Positions 11,330 to 22,602 of a stretch of 64,000 nucleotides of DNA are shown piece by piece (the first letter of the stretch is position 1; the number at the start of each line of letters is the position of its first letter). Location of the stretch: the NCBI GenBank assembly GCA_013368375.1, contig JAACJP010000018.1, positions 496,001 through 560,000 of the forward strand, given 5' to 3'. Under the pieces are notes generated by a model. It did not search any database and was not told the origin of the DNA. It saw only the letters and a program-made list of their open reading frames with translations. The translations under genes were made by a program, and so were the position numbers. Source of the stretch: Tricholomella constricta. Its lineage: Eukaryota; Basidiomycota; Agaricomycetes; Agaricales; Lyophyllaceae.

Positions 11330-13890
11330 CTAAGTGCTACTCTCGGCTGATGCTCGTGCTTTGGCTGCAACGATTACCACATCGGCTGCTTTCTCGGAGA
11401 TCTGATTATAAGCACAAATATACAAGGTTGTCAAGTGCATCAATAAGTCGGCTATGAGTGGCTTACCATGTAGGTCGGGGTGGTTATGAAGAAACCTGGG
11501 ACATTGGGCCAGGAACTTGCGTCAACCACTCTCAGCCGGTCAACCCCCCTGACCTTGAAGTTACCATCAAGAACGGCGTCGGGGTCTGGGACCGCTGATG
11601 GTTCAGTACCGAAAAATTACAAGCAACCAATGAGCATACCGTTATCTGGACCAATGGGATTTGTGCAGCATGCATGATGTCCTGTCCACGAATATTAGGC
11701 TACGATTGACTAGTTCCATACAGCGACACTGACCAAAAACACGATTGAGGACGAAATTGTCGATATCTTCATCCGACGTGGCATCCAGTCCAGGAACGAC
11801 CTCAATATCCACGAAGAGGCCAAGAGGGGACAGTGTTACGATTTCTCTGGCACGCTTGATAGCCTCGCGGAGCGCAGCGACATCTGCAGGTCCCCCTGGC
11901 GCTTGAAAGTGATTCTTCTGGATATCGAGGCGATCTTGGGGATGAGATCCTGTCAGGCGCACGGTCCCTTTCGATGACGGATGTCCCTTGAGAATCACGG
12001 CCGTTAGGCCGTTAGGAGTATCAGCAACTTGCTGCGGCGCTCCTTCGAAGGCAGACGTTAAATGCTGACGATCGCTGGACCAAAGCCGCAAATACCTCTG
12101 AAAAATCCTGGGAACGACACGGGAAGGAAATACGTCAAAATATCGGGCGCGGGTAGGGTCGGCGAGGATTGTGTTAAAACAGCGTTGATGACTCCGCTAA
12201 AGGCATACAAATTTTCGTGGTTTGATTGCAGCCAATCTCGGAGACATGGATCCTGGCCTGGGTCAGAGAGAAATCTACATCCGTTGAACAAGGTATAGTT
12301 GTTCTTCATTCGCCAGATGACTGAGACTTCGTCGTGATCTGTACCTTTGAAGTGAGCCAGAGCCATCCAAGCACAGATACGGTGACTCGCCTTGGAGATT
12401 ATTTCCAACGCCCGGCAAGTGTACCACCGGTTCAATTCCATGTTCCTGAAGATGGTCTTGATCGCCGATGCCCGAAAGCTACATTGTGATGATTATCATC
12501 CGCGGTCAGTACTGGAACGGTGGAGCATTTACCATGAGCTAAATGGAATGTAAGAGATCAATTGTACGCGTGGAAATTCAGGACATCATCACTCACTAAC
12601 TGGGGACTTTGGAACGTGCCCGCACTGACTATGACTTCATGCCTTGCTGTGACGTTTTGGACGTCCAGTATCTGTTTGCCAGCGAAGTTGCTGGCTACCG
12701 GTAACGCTGCCCCGGGTGCCATTTGGACACCATAGGCAGAAACTCCTTGGGGTGAGTCGCACAACAACAGTTTGACCGCCAAGGTATCCAGCGACAAGTG
12801 AAGCCCTTTAGGTATAGCTTTCTGTACACTTTGCAACCTCTCGTGCACAGAAGATCTGATGTGATTTTCATCGACAGTAGCGCTAGGAGAGGTGACACCT
12901 GCACTTCCGTCCTCCGCAATAGAGTTCAAGTCGAGGATCGGAAGGCCCGCTAATGGAATTGAGGAAACAATCGCGGCGAGTTGGGGATCTACGCATTCCG
13001 GTCAGTTAGCATCGAAGATGAAAAAGTTGATGCCGACCTAGAAACAGGGGATCGCGAACAAAAACATCCAAAGGCAGAGCCGAAGTTTTGAGCCATCCAT
13101 CGAAACCATGATCAGGCGCAAGCAAGGGAAGAAGGTAGAGATTCTTCTCAATTCGTTTGAAATAGCCTTGCATGTTGTCCCTCGACCACGTCTGGTCATT
13201 GAATGTGTTTGCCAGTCCATCAAAATCCTGTCTGGTGCCAGCGATAATGTTAACCATGGCATTGTGGATCTTAGAAAAAAGATGTTGACTGTCAAGCGAA
13301 TTCAGGGAAGTACAGGAGTTGAGGAGTATTCACCGTTGAGCCTCCAAGTGCTCTTGCCCTGGGATACCTGGACATTGATGAGATCTGAAATTATTGCCTA
13401 GATACCCCAAGCCATCCTACCATGAATCGTCTCTCTGGACGGGAAAATCGTTAGGATATTCTTGAAGGGTGTAGTTCAACTCAATCTGGGAATCTGGGTG
13501 GCTTGCTAAGCCGAAGTATACTTCCTACCATTGGAATGACATGAGCTTACCTTCCAAGGACCGTAAGTTGTACGCCGGTAGGGTGGTATTGAAGTTGACC
13601 ACTTCATGGCCTGCATCTACGAGAAGAACTGTGGAAAAAGTATAGTAAAAGGGTTGTGCATCATCAGTTGGCTAATGAGAAATACCTGAGAAGCCAGATT
13701 CCACAAGTCGGGATGCAAGTGGTCCACCTCCGGCACCAGATCCTACGACTATGAAATCGTAGTCAGCATCTGCGCGGCTGGGACACGCGTTTAGGGCAGC
13801 ACGAGCTGCGACGATGCAAATGTAGAGAATCCAGGATCCAGTCAAGGAGAGCATTGGGCAACGCGATTCGACTTGGCGTTCTGAGTCCAT
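11330..13890 (-). CDS. GMC (glucose-methanol-choline) oxidoreductase, secreted, FAD-dependent
   Basis: This is a flavin oxidase or dehydrogenase acting on alcohols or sugars outside the cell. After a hydrophobic signal (best start Met at 13854, MLSLTGSWILYICIVAARAA; 13890 is the longer option) comes the dinucleotide-binding motif DYDFIVVGSGAGGGPLASRL. Later blocks are TWSRDNMQGYFKRIEKN, HEVIVSAGTFQSPQL, WMALAHFKGTDHDEVSV and, near the end, GHHACCTNPIGP then LRVVDASSWPNVPGFFITTP. It is split by roughly ten short introns; I did not fix every junction. The His of GHHACC is the expected first catalytic residue. The position that is His or Asn in classic GMC enzymes is Phe here (PGFFITTPTY), as in a fungal side-clade whose substrates I cannot name. 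The C-terminus ISEKAADVVIV is normal. Confidence 0.85.
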
Positions 13891-15769
13891 TTTTATATGT
13901 GGGCTTCGAACATATTTCTGTTATGGGTTAGATTGAAGAAGGAAAGAAGCTTTCCGTAGTAAAAGGGAAAATGCACACCATTGAGGTTGCACATTTCGGC
14001 TTCTTTGCCGAATCAGGTATATGTGATGGAGGAGATCATAGAGTAATCTCAGAAAGAGTGCGATGGGTACAGGCTTCCATACTTGTGCAACTTGAAAGCT
14101 TGCATGCATGACAAGTCACTGTCAGCAGAACAATTCGTTCACGAGAGCAGGAACCTATGGCCACAGCACCCGCGCGATGATGAAACTCCCTAGAACATGG
14201 AAGGAATGTTGATCTACATATAAAATGTAAGCAAAGGCGACAAGACACATCGTTAAATCATCCCAGTGACATTGAATATAATATTGTTGCGAAGCCGTTG
14301 TGAAGCTCATCCCAGTGCACGACCTCCTTAGACAATATGAACCGTAAATGATGAAACACGGCGGATAGCAGTCATTGAAGCAAGCCCAACGAGTCAATTG
14401 TCGGCCAAGTGCAAGATTTTCAAAGTGCAGCGTATGATGCCAATATTGGGGAATCGGGAAGATCGTTACGAAGATGTTCGATAAGTTCGTTTGTTTTCTG
14501 GGAATCCGTAGCCCTTTGTAGTCGCTCTAGCGTGAAGGGATCATGGAAGCAGATTTCAAAGAACACGCTCACAAATAGTCGCAAACTGCCGTCACTCTTT
14601 GATCACTAAACATCACGTCGATTACGGCGGCTACGGTGCCAGGCTCCTTCTTTATTGCAAATCGAGTGATAATCAATAGGCGATAGGTACCTTTGACACG
14701 CCGCATACTTCCTCCTCCAAAGCCTGCTGCCTAAGGGGGGACGCACGCACACCTCCCGGCCCGCCTCTTCATCATGGACCTTTGCTTTCCACCTCAAAAA
14801 ATTTCTCCAGTTGATATCGAGTTGCCTCAGGGATGGTTTTGATGTCTCCAATACTCAATACTCCCAACCGCGAAGCAAAAAATACGGTGCTTGGTGGCGT
14901 CTGAAGTGGATCTGCCTATCCTCTGTCTACCAAGAGCAAGCTATATACAATGTTCTGATAAACCGGTCGCTTGCTACGCACCAAGGAAAAGAATGGAGAG
15001 CTCACATAACACGCATCATAACCGCTGACGCCAAGCAGCTACCGCAACTTGACGCGTCTTCGACAGATTTCTCAGGAATGGCAACCAGGACAATCACCTA
15101 CACTAGCAGCCGGTGAGTATTTAATCCACAGCAATCGATGTACAATCGAGTGTTCCTCTTGGTGGTAACGTGTGGTTAGGGCGACGCTTGCAGTAGAAAA
15201 GCCGACCATTTGATTGATGGAAATTTCCTTGGACAATGCGCAGATAATTCCACATTCATTCACAGTTTGACCTCCGCTAGCGCTTGAGCTCTATGAGGAA
15301 CGACAGGCCCGAACATGCGAGAGATGGCAATATGTGGGTCCTACGCCAGGTCCCTCGGCCGAAGGCTCTCCTACAGAACGGGAGAGGTAAGTAAATATTG
15401 CAAGAGATGGTAACCTCACTGCGGATGAGAAATGTCCAAGAATTTATGTCAGACTGCGGTCCTTGTGGTAACCAAGTTCACAATAAGGGAAAAAGAGTTA
15501 TATGTGAAGAAGGGAAGTAGCGGTTGGGACGAAGGACTTCTCGCGGAGATGGAGGTGCCACCGTGTCTGTGGAAAAGGACAGGTCTCCTTACCCGTATTT
15601 TCTGTACAGGTATACATTCGGTGGCTTTCGCAACCTCGATCATCAACAGATGGCCGCTCACAGTCAATGGACATGAATGCATAATCTCTCGGCCTCGTCC
15701 CTGATCCGAAATATGGCGCCCATCAAAGCCCATCAAGCGCCTTCAAGCGCCCATGATCAATTCTCGCTT
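13891..15769. other. Intergenic region, no supported gene
   Basis: About 1.9 kb between the divergently oriented GMC gene and the first duplicated unit. Open frames of 60-100 codons occur on both strands, but none shows a domain, a signal peptide with a good splice pattern, or similarity to other sequence in the window. I see no RNA gene or transposon ends here. Confidence 0.4.
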
Positions 15770-15946
15770 TTGAAGCAGACATAGTATTCACATGGAGACA
15801 GAAGGAAGGCTCTGCAACCCTTGACACCCGAGCACCAGTGGCTCGTGCTCATTCTGTCGATCAGGGAAAGATCAATTGCGAGGCGATGTCAATGGCCATG
15901 AAGTTCATAGAGTCATACATCCTCTGTCTCGTTTTTCATCCCCCAA

Positions 15947-17932
15947 ATGCGAGGTGAGTTCTATCTAACTGCTGTTTTCATTCAAATGCTCAATATTGTC
16001 TATGGTTAGTGAACTGGAGCGGGTTTCTCTTCACGGCTGCGTGGACGAGCCAATTGAAATCCCTAGGTGTTGGTGCGTCTACTTCTCCACTTAATAGCAG
16101 GGGGGGGGATTTAACCAGAAATGCATTTTCAGTCGCACAGGTCGCCATATCGAACCTTCAAGTGGTACCATCCCTTGATCAACGTCCCCGGTTTTCTTGG
16201 ACCTTGTCCACTTCCGTGTCAGAGTTCGATGTCATTCAGACCTCTTACCATATTCTTGTTTCGAGATATCAAGCAGGCGCCGACGACGTTTGGAACAGCG
16301 GGACTGTCTCTTCCAGACAACGACGTTTAAGATACTCTGGCTCCCCCCTCTCACCCGACACTCATTATTACTGGAGCATCGAGCTCGAAACCACAGCAGG
16401 CTCAGCCAACGCCTCGTCAAATTTCACAACCGAGGCCTTGCCTCATCCGTTGATCGAAATACGGCAAGACAGCGATGCACTCGCGCGCATTTTTACCACG
16501 GCGTCGTGGATCTGGACATCAGAAGCAAACTCTCCCAACGCGCCTGGCGAAGACCGCGCGTTCCGCCGGACATACACACCGCCATCCGGGAAATCCGCTG
16601 TTGCTGCCGACATGCTCATCACAGTCGACAACCGATATTCGCTATTCGCAAACGGGAAGTTAGTCGGGTCATCTTCAGCGAGCAGCGATGAATTTGGGTG
16701 GAAGTCCGCCCAGCGGTACCACGTCGCCCTTGATTCGGGCGCGAACGTCTTCGCAATCCACGCGTTTAACGCTCGCGATATTAATACTGGAGCGGAGAGC
16801 CCTGCTGGTCTTCTTCTAGCGATCCAGGTGACCCACTCGGATGGGTCGACGGTCATGCTTTGGTCGAACGATAACTGGCGCGCGAGTAAAGTGATCCCCG
16901 CAAATTTCGAGAGGCCCTCGCTCGATGATTCCAGCTGGGGTGCTGCAGTCGTCCTCGGGCAGTACGGCATGTCGCCCTGGAGCACTGAAGTCAATGTGCC
17001 CGCCGTCGCTACTCCTCCAAACCCGCCCGCGTCCACAAGCACCCCATCTACACCCCCAGCCTCCGATACGCTTCAACCACCTCCTCAATCATCAACGTCG
17101 GCCCCCCAGTCCTCCGGTGCACCCACTAGCAATTCCCCCGATACGCAACCGGGCAGTATCAGCGCCAGCACCACCCTGGCTACCACCCTCGGAGCAAACA
17201 CAGGCTCATCATCATTATCGACGGATCCTCCGGGCACGACCCTCCCTTCGGGCGGTCAAAGCGACTCCGACGGCCCCAATCCAGAACAAAGCCAAACTGG
17301 ACCCATCGTGGGCGGCGTCATCGGCGGCGTCGTCATCCTCATCCTGCTCGCCATCCTCGTGCTGTGCCGGAAGGGTCTCTTCCGGCGCAGGTCCCCGCGT
17401 CTGGAGGACTCATACGAGCCTGCGGCCGCTGAACTCTGTACGTCATTTTCTCTCCGCTAGACTCTTGACTTGATCTCACAAGGTACTGATGGTGTGTGTG
17501 TGCGGTGCAGCGCAAGAAGAGCTCGTGGTGCAGCCGTTCACGCTCATACCTTCTGAAGATACTAGTAGTACATTCCGCAGCCCGACGGGCCAGCACAAGC
17601 CCGGTTCGTACCTGATGAGTGACTACGGGGCAAGAGCAGGGGCAGGTGCGATCGGCCACCCCGGGTCCTCTGGAGCAGGGACGGAGCTGGATTCATACTA
17701 TCAAGACGGCGGGAGCTCGGCTGGATTTGAGAGTGCGGAAGGCTCCTCGACCATGCGCATGCAGCGACTGCAGGAGTTGGTGTCCGAATTGAACAGAGAG
17801 ATCGCGGAGGGCGCAGAAGAGATGCCATACGCCGCGGAGCTTCGGGGGAGGATTGCGGAGCTGACGAGGGAAGATTCGGAGCACGTTGGCGCGGGCATGC
17901 CCCCGCCGTACCCAGACAAGGATAAGTGGTAA
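15947..17932 (+). CDS. Single-pass membrane protein with rhamnosidase-N-like ectodomain, copy 1
   Basis: Exons 15947-15953, 16010-16066, 16133-17437 and 17511-17932 join to 596 residues. The start MR(V)NWSGFLFTAAWTSQ is a plausible signal sequence; the same ATGCGAG leader exon and splice phases exist in the second copy. Residues about 22-135 (RPRFSWTL, QTSYHILV, WNSGTVSS, YYWSIELET) match the fibronectin-like N-terminal domain of alpha-L-rhamnosidases. Residues about 143-302 (ASWIWTSE, AFRRTYTP, YSLFANGKLVG, DSSWGAAV) match their following jelly-roll domain. The catalytic barrel is missing and is replaced by a Ser/Thr/Pro linker, one membrane helix (GGVIGGVVILILLAILVLC, about 412-436) and a basic then disordered cytoplasmic tail ending in a conserved helix (RMQRLQELVSELNREIAEGA) and PPPYP. 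It may bind glycans at the surface; signalling is inferred only. Confidence 0.75.
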
Positions 17933-18588
17933 AAGAGATTGATTGCTGTAGACTTGTTTTCCTCATTATTCTGGGCGTTAATATTATAAAGCTATCTAGT
18001 TCTGCTAAACTGTCTTACCACTCATTTTTTCAGAACGTAGCACGCAGTGCCTAGGATATCAATTATAATGACAGTTATCGAGTACTACGATATACTAGGC
18101 ACCATCAATGCTGTGAGCTGTGTCGACTGATGATAAACACTACGTATGCTTCTTCAGCACTCGTCCTCAAGAAGTTGTTTCGCCGTCTGCCGATTGTGCA
18201 GATCCCACTGCAGCATCTTGCCCATGTATTTCAGAAAAAGCTCCTGATCCAAATTTTCAAGTCCTCAGCTTGGTTAGTGCTTTCTGAGATACAACAGCTC
18301 CGTAAACCTTCGCCAACGGGGTTGATGGAAGATTGCACAACCATACAGGATCAAACCGATGACGAGCGGATTTTTTTCTTTGCCCATGAGAGACCGCGTA
18401 CGAGTTCTCCCTGAGGAAGGAATACGAATATTTGTCAGGACCGAAACCCACATCACGAAGCGATGCAGAGGTAGGAGAATGGGGACTGGCCTTGTTCAGA
18501 AAATAACCTTGACCGCATTAAGCTCCGTGCCAAGAGCGATGGGGGTGGGGGGAGGACCGGCCCCCACGAGGGCAATGATTTCGACCAA
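17933..18588. other. 3' flank of copy 1, no supported gene
   Basis: The first 180 bases match the 3' flank of copy 2 (about 22603-22850). The remainder has short frames on both strands with no recognisable domain. It may include further decayed kinase sequence, but I could not identify kinase motifs before about 18589. Confidence 0.4.
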
Positions 18589-19380
18589 GTGGGCGCGGCT
18601 GCGATAGGCTTCATGTTCTGGGACCTTGACAAGGTCCATATCATGATCACATCCGGAGCGACAAGCCGTCCGACCTTACACTGCTTGACTTGTTCCCCGT
18701 TCCCGTTTACCGTTCAGCGTTTCTGGCCCGACGGATGGCGAGCACCAGGGACCTTGTCTTGTGCACCCGCCGCTATGGGACAGTGTCAAAGCCTTCCTGG
18801 AGCGCAACCTCCCTCGCCATCGATGATCGTGCTACGTACCACAAGTCTTCATTAAAGCTCTCGATTACACCTGCATATGCCATATGCCAGGGTACCCATC
18901 CACACAGGTAGGTGAGTGAGTGAGTGTGTGAGTGGGTGGGTGAGTCACGCTCTTTTCCTGCGTCTTATGCTCTGGATCTATCCCGCGCGACGCGGCGACG
19001 GCACTCACACCTGGACCTGCCCAGACATCGACTTGAAGGAGGCGGGCAATATCATGTTCGGTGTTCATTGTCAACGACGCCACCGTTTCCGAATAGTTCG
19101 AGCAAGCCTCTACGCCGTGCAGATAAATCGACGGCAGGTTCATTTACTAGTGTCCCGTGAGTTGGAATGCCCCGCGTCCTGGGCGTACCCGTCCTCTGCG
19201 ACTTTGCCTTGGCCGCGTGGGGCGACCGAGTCGGAGGAAGCGCATGAAGAGGACGTGCAGCTAAACGTCTACCGCCGGTCGCCGGAGGTCATTCTCAGAG
19301 TCTCCTGGAGATATGTAATCGACCTTTGGAACGTCGGCTGCATGGTATGGATGGATGATGGATGATAAGTGCTGCTCGAC
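18589..19380 (+). pseudogene. Decayed SRPK/CMGC-like protein kinase
   Basis: Several kinase-like blocks appear in order but in different frames. DLKEAGNIMFGV (about 19033-19068) resembles the catalytic-loop DLKPxNIMFG, with Pro-Glu changed. EDVQLNVYRRSPEVILRVSW followed by DLWNVGCMVW (about 19250-19350) resembles the activation-segment end of fungal SRPK-like kinases (DVQPxxYRAPEVIL, VDIWNxGCLxWD). Upstream, VPQVFIKALDY could be the helix before the catalytic HxD. Frames are broken, no ATP-binding loop is seen, and the C-terminal lobe stops at WMDDG, so this cannot encode an active kinase. It lies only in duplication unit 1. Confidence 0.5.
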
Positions 19381-19835
19381 CGGATGAAGATATTCAAGGC
19401 GACGCGGCGGCAATCCGTCCGAAAGTTTCTAAGATTTCAAGTCTCGCGCCAGCCAGAGTCCAGACGGTCGACGTTACCTGGGAGCGGAAGGTCAAACAAA
19501 GCCTAAGGAAGGACCCAGAACGATTTGAAACTGAAGATGTCTGTCTAGGAGAATCTATGAAGTCCCTCAAGACAAAACGAGCTGACATCAGTGATGTGCA
19601 TGCAGGTATCGTGTAACGGCTTGAAGCGAGCCAATGAGCACCTGACCCCACGCAAAACGCGCTGAAAAGAACGTTGCGAGGTCCGTACAATGTCACTAAA
19701 AATACACTGGTAAGTATACAGATCAAATATCTTCCAACAATCTCACTATTGAGCGCTGAGCTGTCGCCGGGCGCCATTCGTTACATTTCCCTTCAAGTTG
19801 GTTAAAGACCCAGCAGACATATATTATATAGATAT

Positions 19836-20216
19836 AGCAAGGCAGGCATCGCAAGTCTATTTGGCGCCAGCAGATGAGAATTTGATGACGGATTTTTCCT
19901 CTGGGAGATGGCAAGCTCGCCAGGGAGGATGGCCTAGCTACTGACAGAGGCTATATCCTGGGAAAAATCAAGTACAGAAATTGCCTAATTTGGAGGCACA
20001 CCTACCCGAAACCGGCAAAATTGACTACAGAAGGGGTTTTTGGATAGCCTCTAACAGCATAAGCCCCCCTCCTGATTGAGGCGCACCGACATGTGGATCT
20101 CCCTTGAGGAGATGGTCGATTTTTTCGAGTACGAGGCAAGTTCTACACAAAAGAGATAGGCTCAGTCGCGCGTCAACGAAGGGTAAAGCCATGGAACGCA
20201 CTTCAGAGGCGATCAT
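19836..20216 (-). pseudogene. Histone H2B 3'-end pseudogene (duplicate fragment)
   Basis: Read on minus, this matches the last exon of the intact H2B gene at 24830: the 3' splice site [22 protein letters not shown] sequence, then after a break LPGELA and the terminal [12 protein letters not shown]. It lacks the first two exons. The match is interrupted at about 19931-20077 by roughly 150 foreign bases, and there is a small frame-breaking change around the residues equivalent to EIQTSVRL. It is the right end of duplication unit 1, not a working histone. Confidence 0.8.
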
Positions 20217-20459
20217 TGCGCTCGAAGATATCGTTCCGACATCAGTATGGCGCGCATGATCAAGTTACGCTACTTACATATTGAAGCAGAAATATCCACA
20301 TGGAGACGGAAGAAAGGCGCCGCGACCTCCTGAGACCCGAGTACCAGTGGCTCGTGCTCATCCTGTCAATCAGGGAGCTATCAATGACGAGGCGATGTCA
20401 ACAATGTCTATCAAGTTCACAGAATCATACATCCTCTGTCTCGTTGTTCGTCCCCCCAA

Positions 20460-22602
20460 ATGCGAGGTGAGTTCTATTTAACTGCTGTTTTCACTTGAAT
20501 GCTCAATATTGTCTATGGTCAGTGAGCTGGAGCGGGTTTCTCTTCACGGCTGCGTGGACGAGTCAATTGAAATCCCTTGGTGTTGGTGCGTCTACTTCTC
20601 CACTTGATGGCAGGTGGGGAAATTAACCAGAAATGCATTTTTAGTCGCACAGGTCACCGTGTCGAACCTTCAAGTGGTACCATCTCTTAATCAACATCCC
20701 CGGTTTGCTTGGACCTTGTCCTCTTCCGTGTCAGAGTTCGATGTCGTTCAGACCTCGTATCATATCCTTGTTTCGAGATATCAAGCGGGCGCCGACGACA
20801 TTTGGAACAGCGGAACTGTCTCATCCAGACAACGACGTTTAAGATACTCTGGCTCGCCCCTCTCACCCGACACTCGTTATTACTGGAGCATCGAGCTCGA
20901 AACCACAGCAGGCTCAGCCAACGCCTCATCAAATTTCACCACCGGGCCCCTGCCTCATCCGTTGATCGAAATACGGCAGGACAGCGATGCACTCGCGCGC
21001 ATTTTCGCCTCCGCGTCGTGGATCTGGACATCAGAAGCAAACTCTCCCAATGCGCCTGGCGAGGACCGCGCGTTCCGCCGGACATACACACCGCCGCCCG
21101 GGAAATCCGCTGTCGCCGCAGACATGCTCATCGCGGTCGACAACCGATTCTCGCTATTCGTGAACGGGAAGTTAGTCGGGTCGTCTTCGGCGAGCAGCGA
21201 CGAATTTGGGTGGAGGTCCGCCCAACGGTATCACGTCGCCCTTGATCCTGGCGCTACCGTTTTCGCAATCCACGCGTTCAACTCTCGCGATATTAATACT
21301 GGAGGGGAAAGCCCTGCTGGCCTTCTGCTCGCGATCCAAATTACCCACTTGGATGGGTCGACGGTCATGCTTTGGTCGAACGACAAGTGGCGGGCGAGTA
21401 AAGTCATCCCCGCAAATTTCGAGCGGCCCGCGCTCGATGATTCCAGCTGGGGTGCTGCAGTCGTCCTCGGGCAGTACGGCGTGCCGCCCTGGAACTCCGA
21501 AGTCGCTGTGCCCACCGCCGCTGCTGCTGCTCCAAAACCGCCCGTATCCACAAGCACCACGTCTACACCCCCGGCCGCCTCCGCTACATCTCAACCGCCT
21601 CAGTCCTCCAGCGCACCCACTAGCAACCCCCCCGATACGCAACCGGGCAGCAGCAGCATCAGCGCTAGCTCCACCCCGGCAACCATCCTCGGAGCAAACA
21701 CAGGCGCATCATCAGCATCGACAGCAGGTTCAGATCCGGCGGGCACGGCCCTCCCTCCAGGCAAAGCTAGCGGTCAAAGCGACGACACCCCCAATCCAGA
21801 ACACAGCGCAGCCGGACCCATCGTGGGCGGCGTCATCGGCGGCGTCGTCATCCTCATCCTGCTCGCCATCCTCGTGCTGTGCCGGAAGCGCCTCTTCCGG
21901 CGCCGCTCCCGGTCCCCGCGTCTGGAAGAATTCGAGCCTGCAGCTGCTGAATCCTGTACGTTCACTTTGACTTTGACTTTTTTGATCTCACCCGAGGTGG
22001 CTGATGGGGGGGTGTGTGTGTGGTTGGCAGCGCAGGATGCGCTCGTGGTGCGGCCGTTCACGCTCATGGCTTCTCAAGGCAATGAAGGCACTGGTACGTT
22101 GACGGGCCAACACAAGTCGGATTTGTACCCCATGAGGGAGTACGGCGGTGCCGGGGCTGGGGCTGCCGCAGGGGCAGGGGCAGGGGCAGGGGCAGGGGCA
22201 GGGGCAGGGGCAGGGGCAGGGGCAGGGGCAGGGGGAGGGGGAGGGGGAGGGGGAGGTACAGGCGCGATCGGCCGCCCCGTGTCCTCCGGAGCAGGGACAG
22301 AGCTCGACTCATACTACCAATATGCCAGCGGTCCTGGGTTCGGGTTAACTACTATTGCGGAACACTCCTCCTCCTCCTCCTCCTCCTCCTTGACCATGCG
22401 CATGCAGCGGCTGCAGGAGCTGGTGTCTGAATTGAACAGAGAGATCGCGGCGGGCGCAGAAGAGATGCCGTACGCTGCGGAGCTTCGGGGCAGGATTGCG
22501 GAGCTGACGAGGGAGGATGCGGAGCATCATCATGTACATGATGACGCGAGCGTGCCCCCGCCGTACCGGACAAGGATAAGTGGTATGACTTTAAGAGATT
22601 GA
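20460..22602 (+). CDS. Single-pass membrane protein with rhamnosidase-N-like ectodomain, copy 2
   Basis: Exons 20460-20466, 20523-20579, 20645-21955 and 22031-22602 join to 648 residues in the same phases as copy 1. Ectodomain blocks are the same (PRFAWTLSS, WNSGTVSSRQ, ASWIWTSE, FSLFVNGKLVGS, DSSWGAAVVLGQYG), followed by a Ser/Thr/Pro linker and the same membrane helix (about 413-437). The tail differs: a long Gly-Ala then poly-Gly tract (about 498-533) and a run of about eight serines, both from simple DNA repeats. A one-base loss relative to copy 1 near the end replaces PPPYPDKDKW with PPPYRTRISG plus five residues. The third intron (75 bases) has no stop and keeps frame, so its retention would add 25 residues. 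Function as in copy 1: a possible surface glycan-binding protein, no catalytic domain. Confidence 0.75.
22171..22254 (+). repeat. GGGGCA/GGGGGA hexanucleotide repeat in coding sequence
   Basis: Ten uninterrupted GGGGCA units (22171-22230) are followed by four GGGGGA units (22231-22254), in the tail exon of copy 2. They encode alternating Gly-Ala then poly-Gly. Copy 1 has only a short ARAGAGA equivalent at the same place, so the tract expanded after the duplication. Confidence 0.95.
22366..22391 (+). repeat. TCC trinucleotide repeat encoding poly-Ser
   Basis: About eight to nine TCC units encode a serine run in the cytoplasmic tail of copy 2. Copy 1 has only a short GSS equivalent, another length difference between the paralogues. 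Confidence 0.85.

Noticed and set aside
16067..16132. Continuous frame across this stretch in membrane protein copy 1, suggesting no intron
   Set aside because: The same stretch in copy 2 contains a stop in frame, while splicing it out gives identical phase and protein (KSLVAQV) in both copies.
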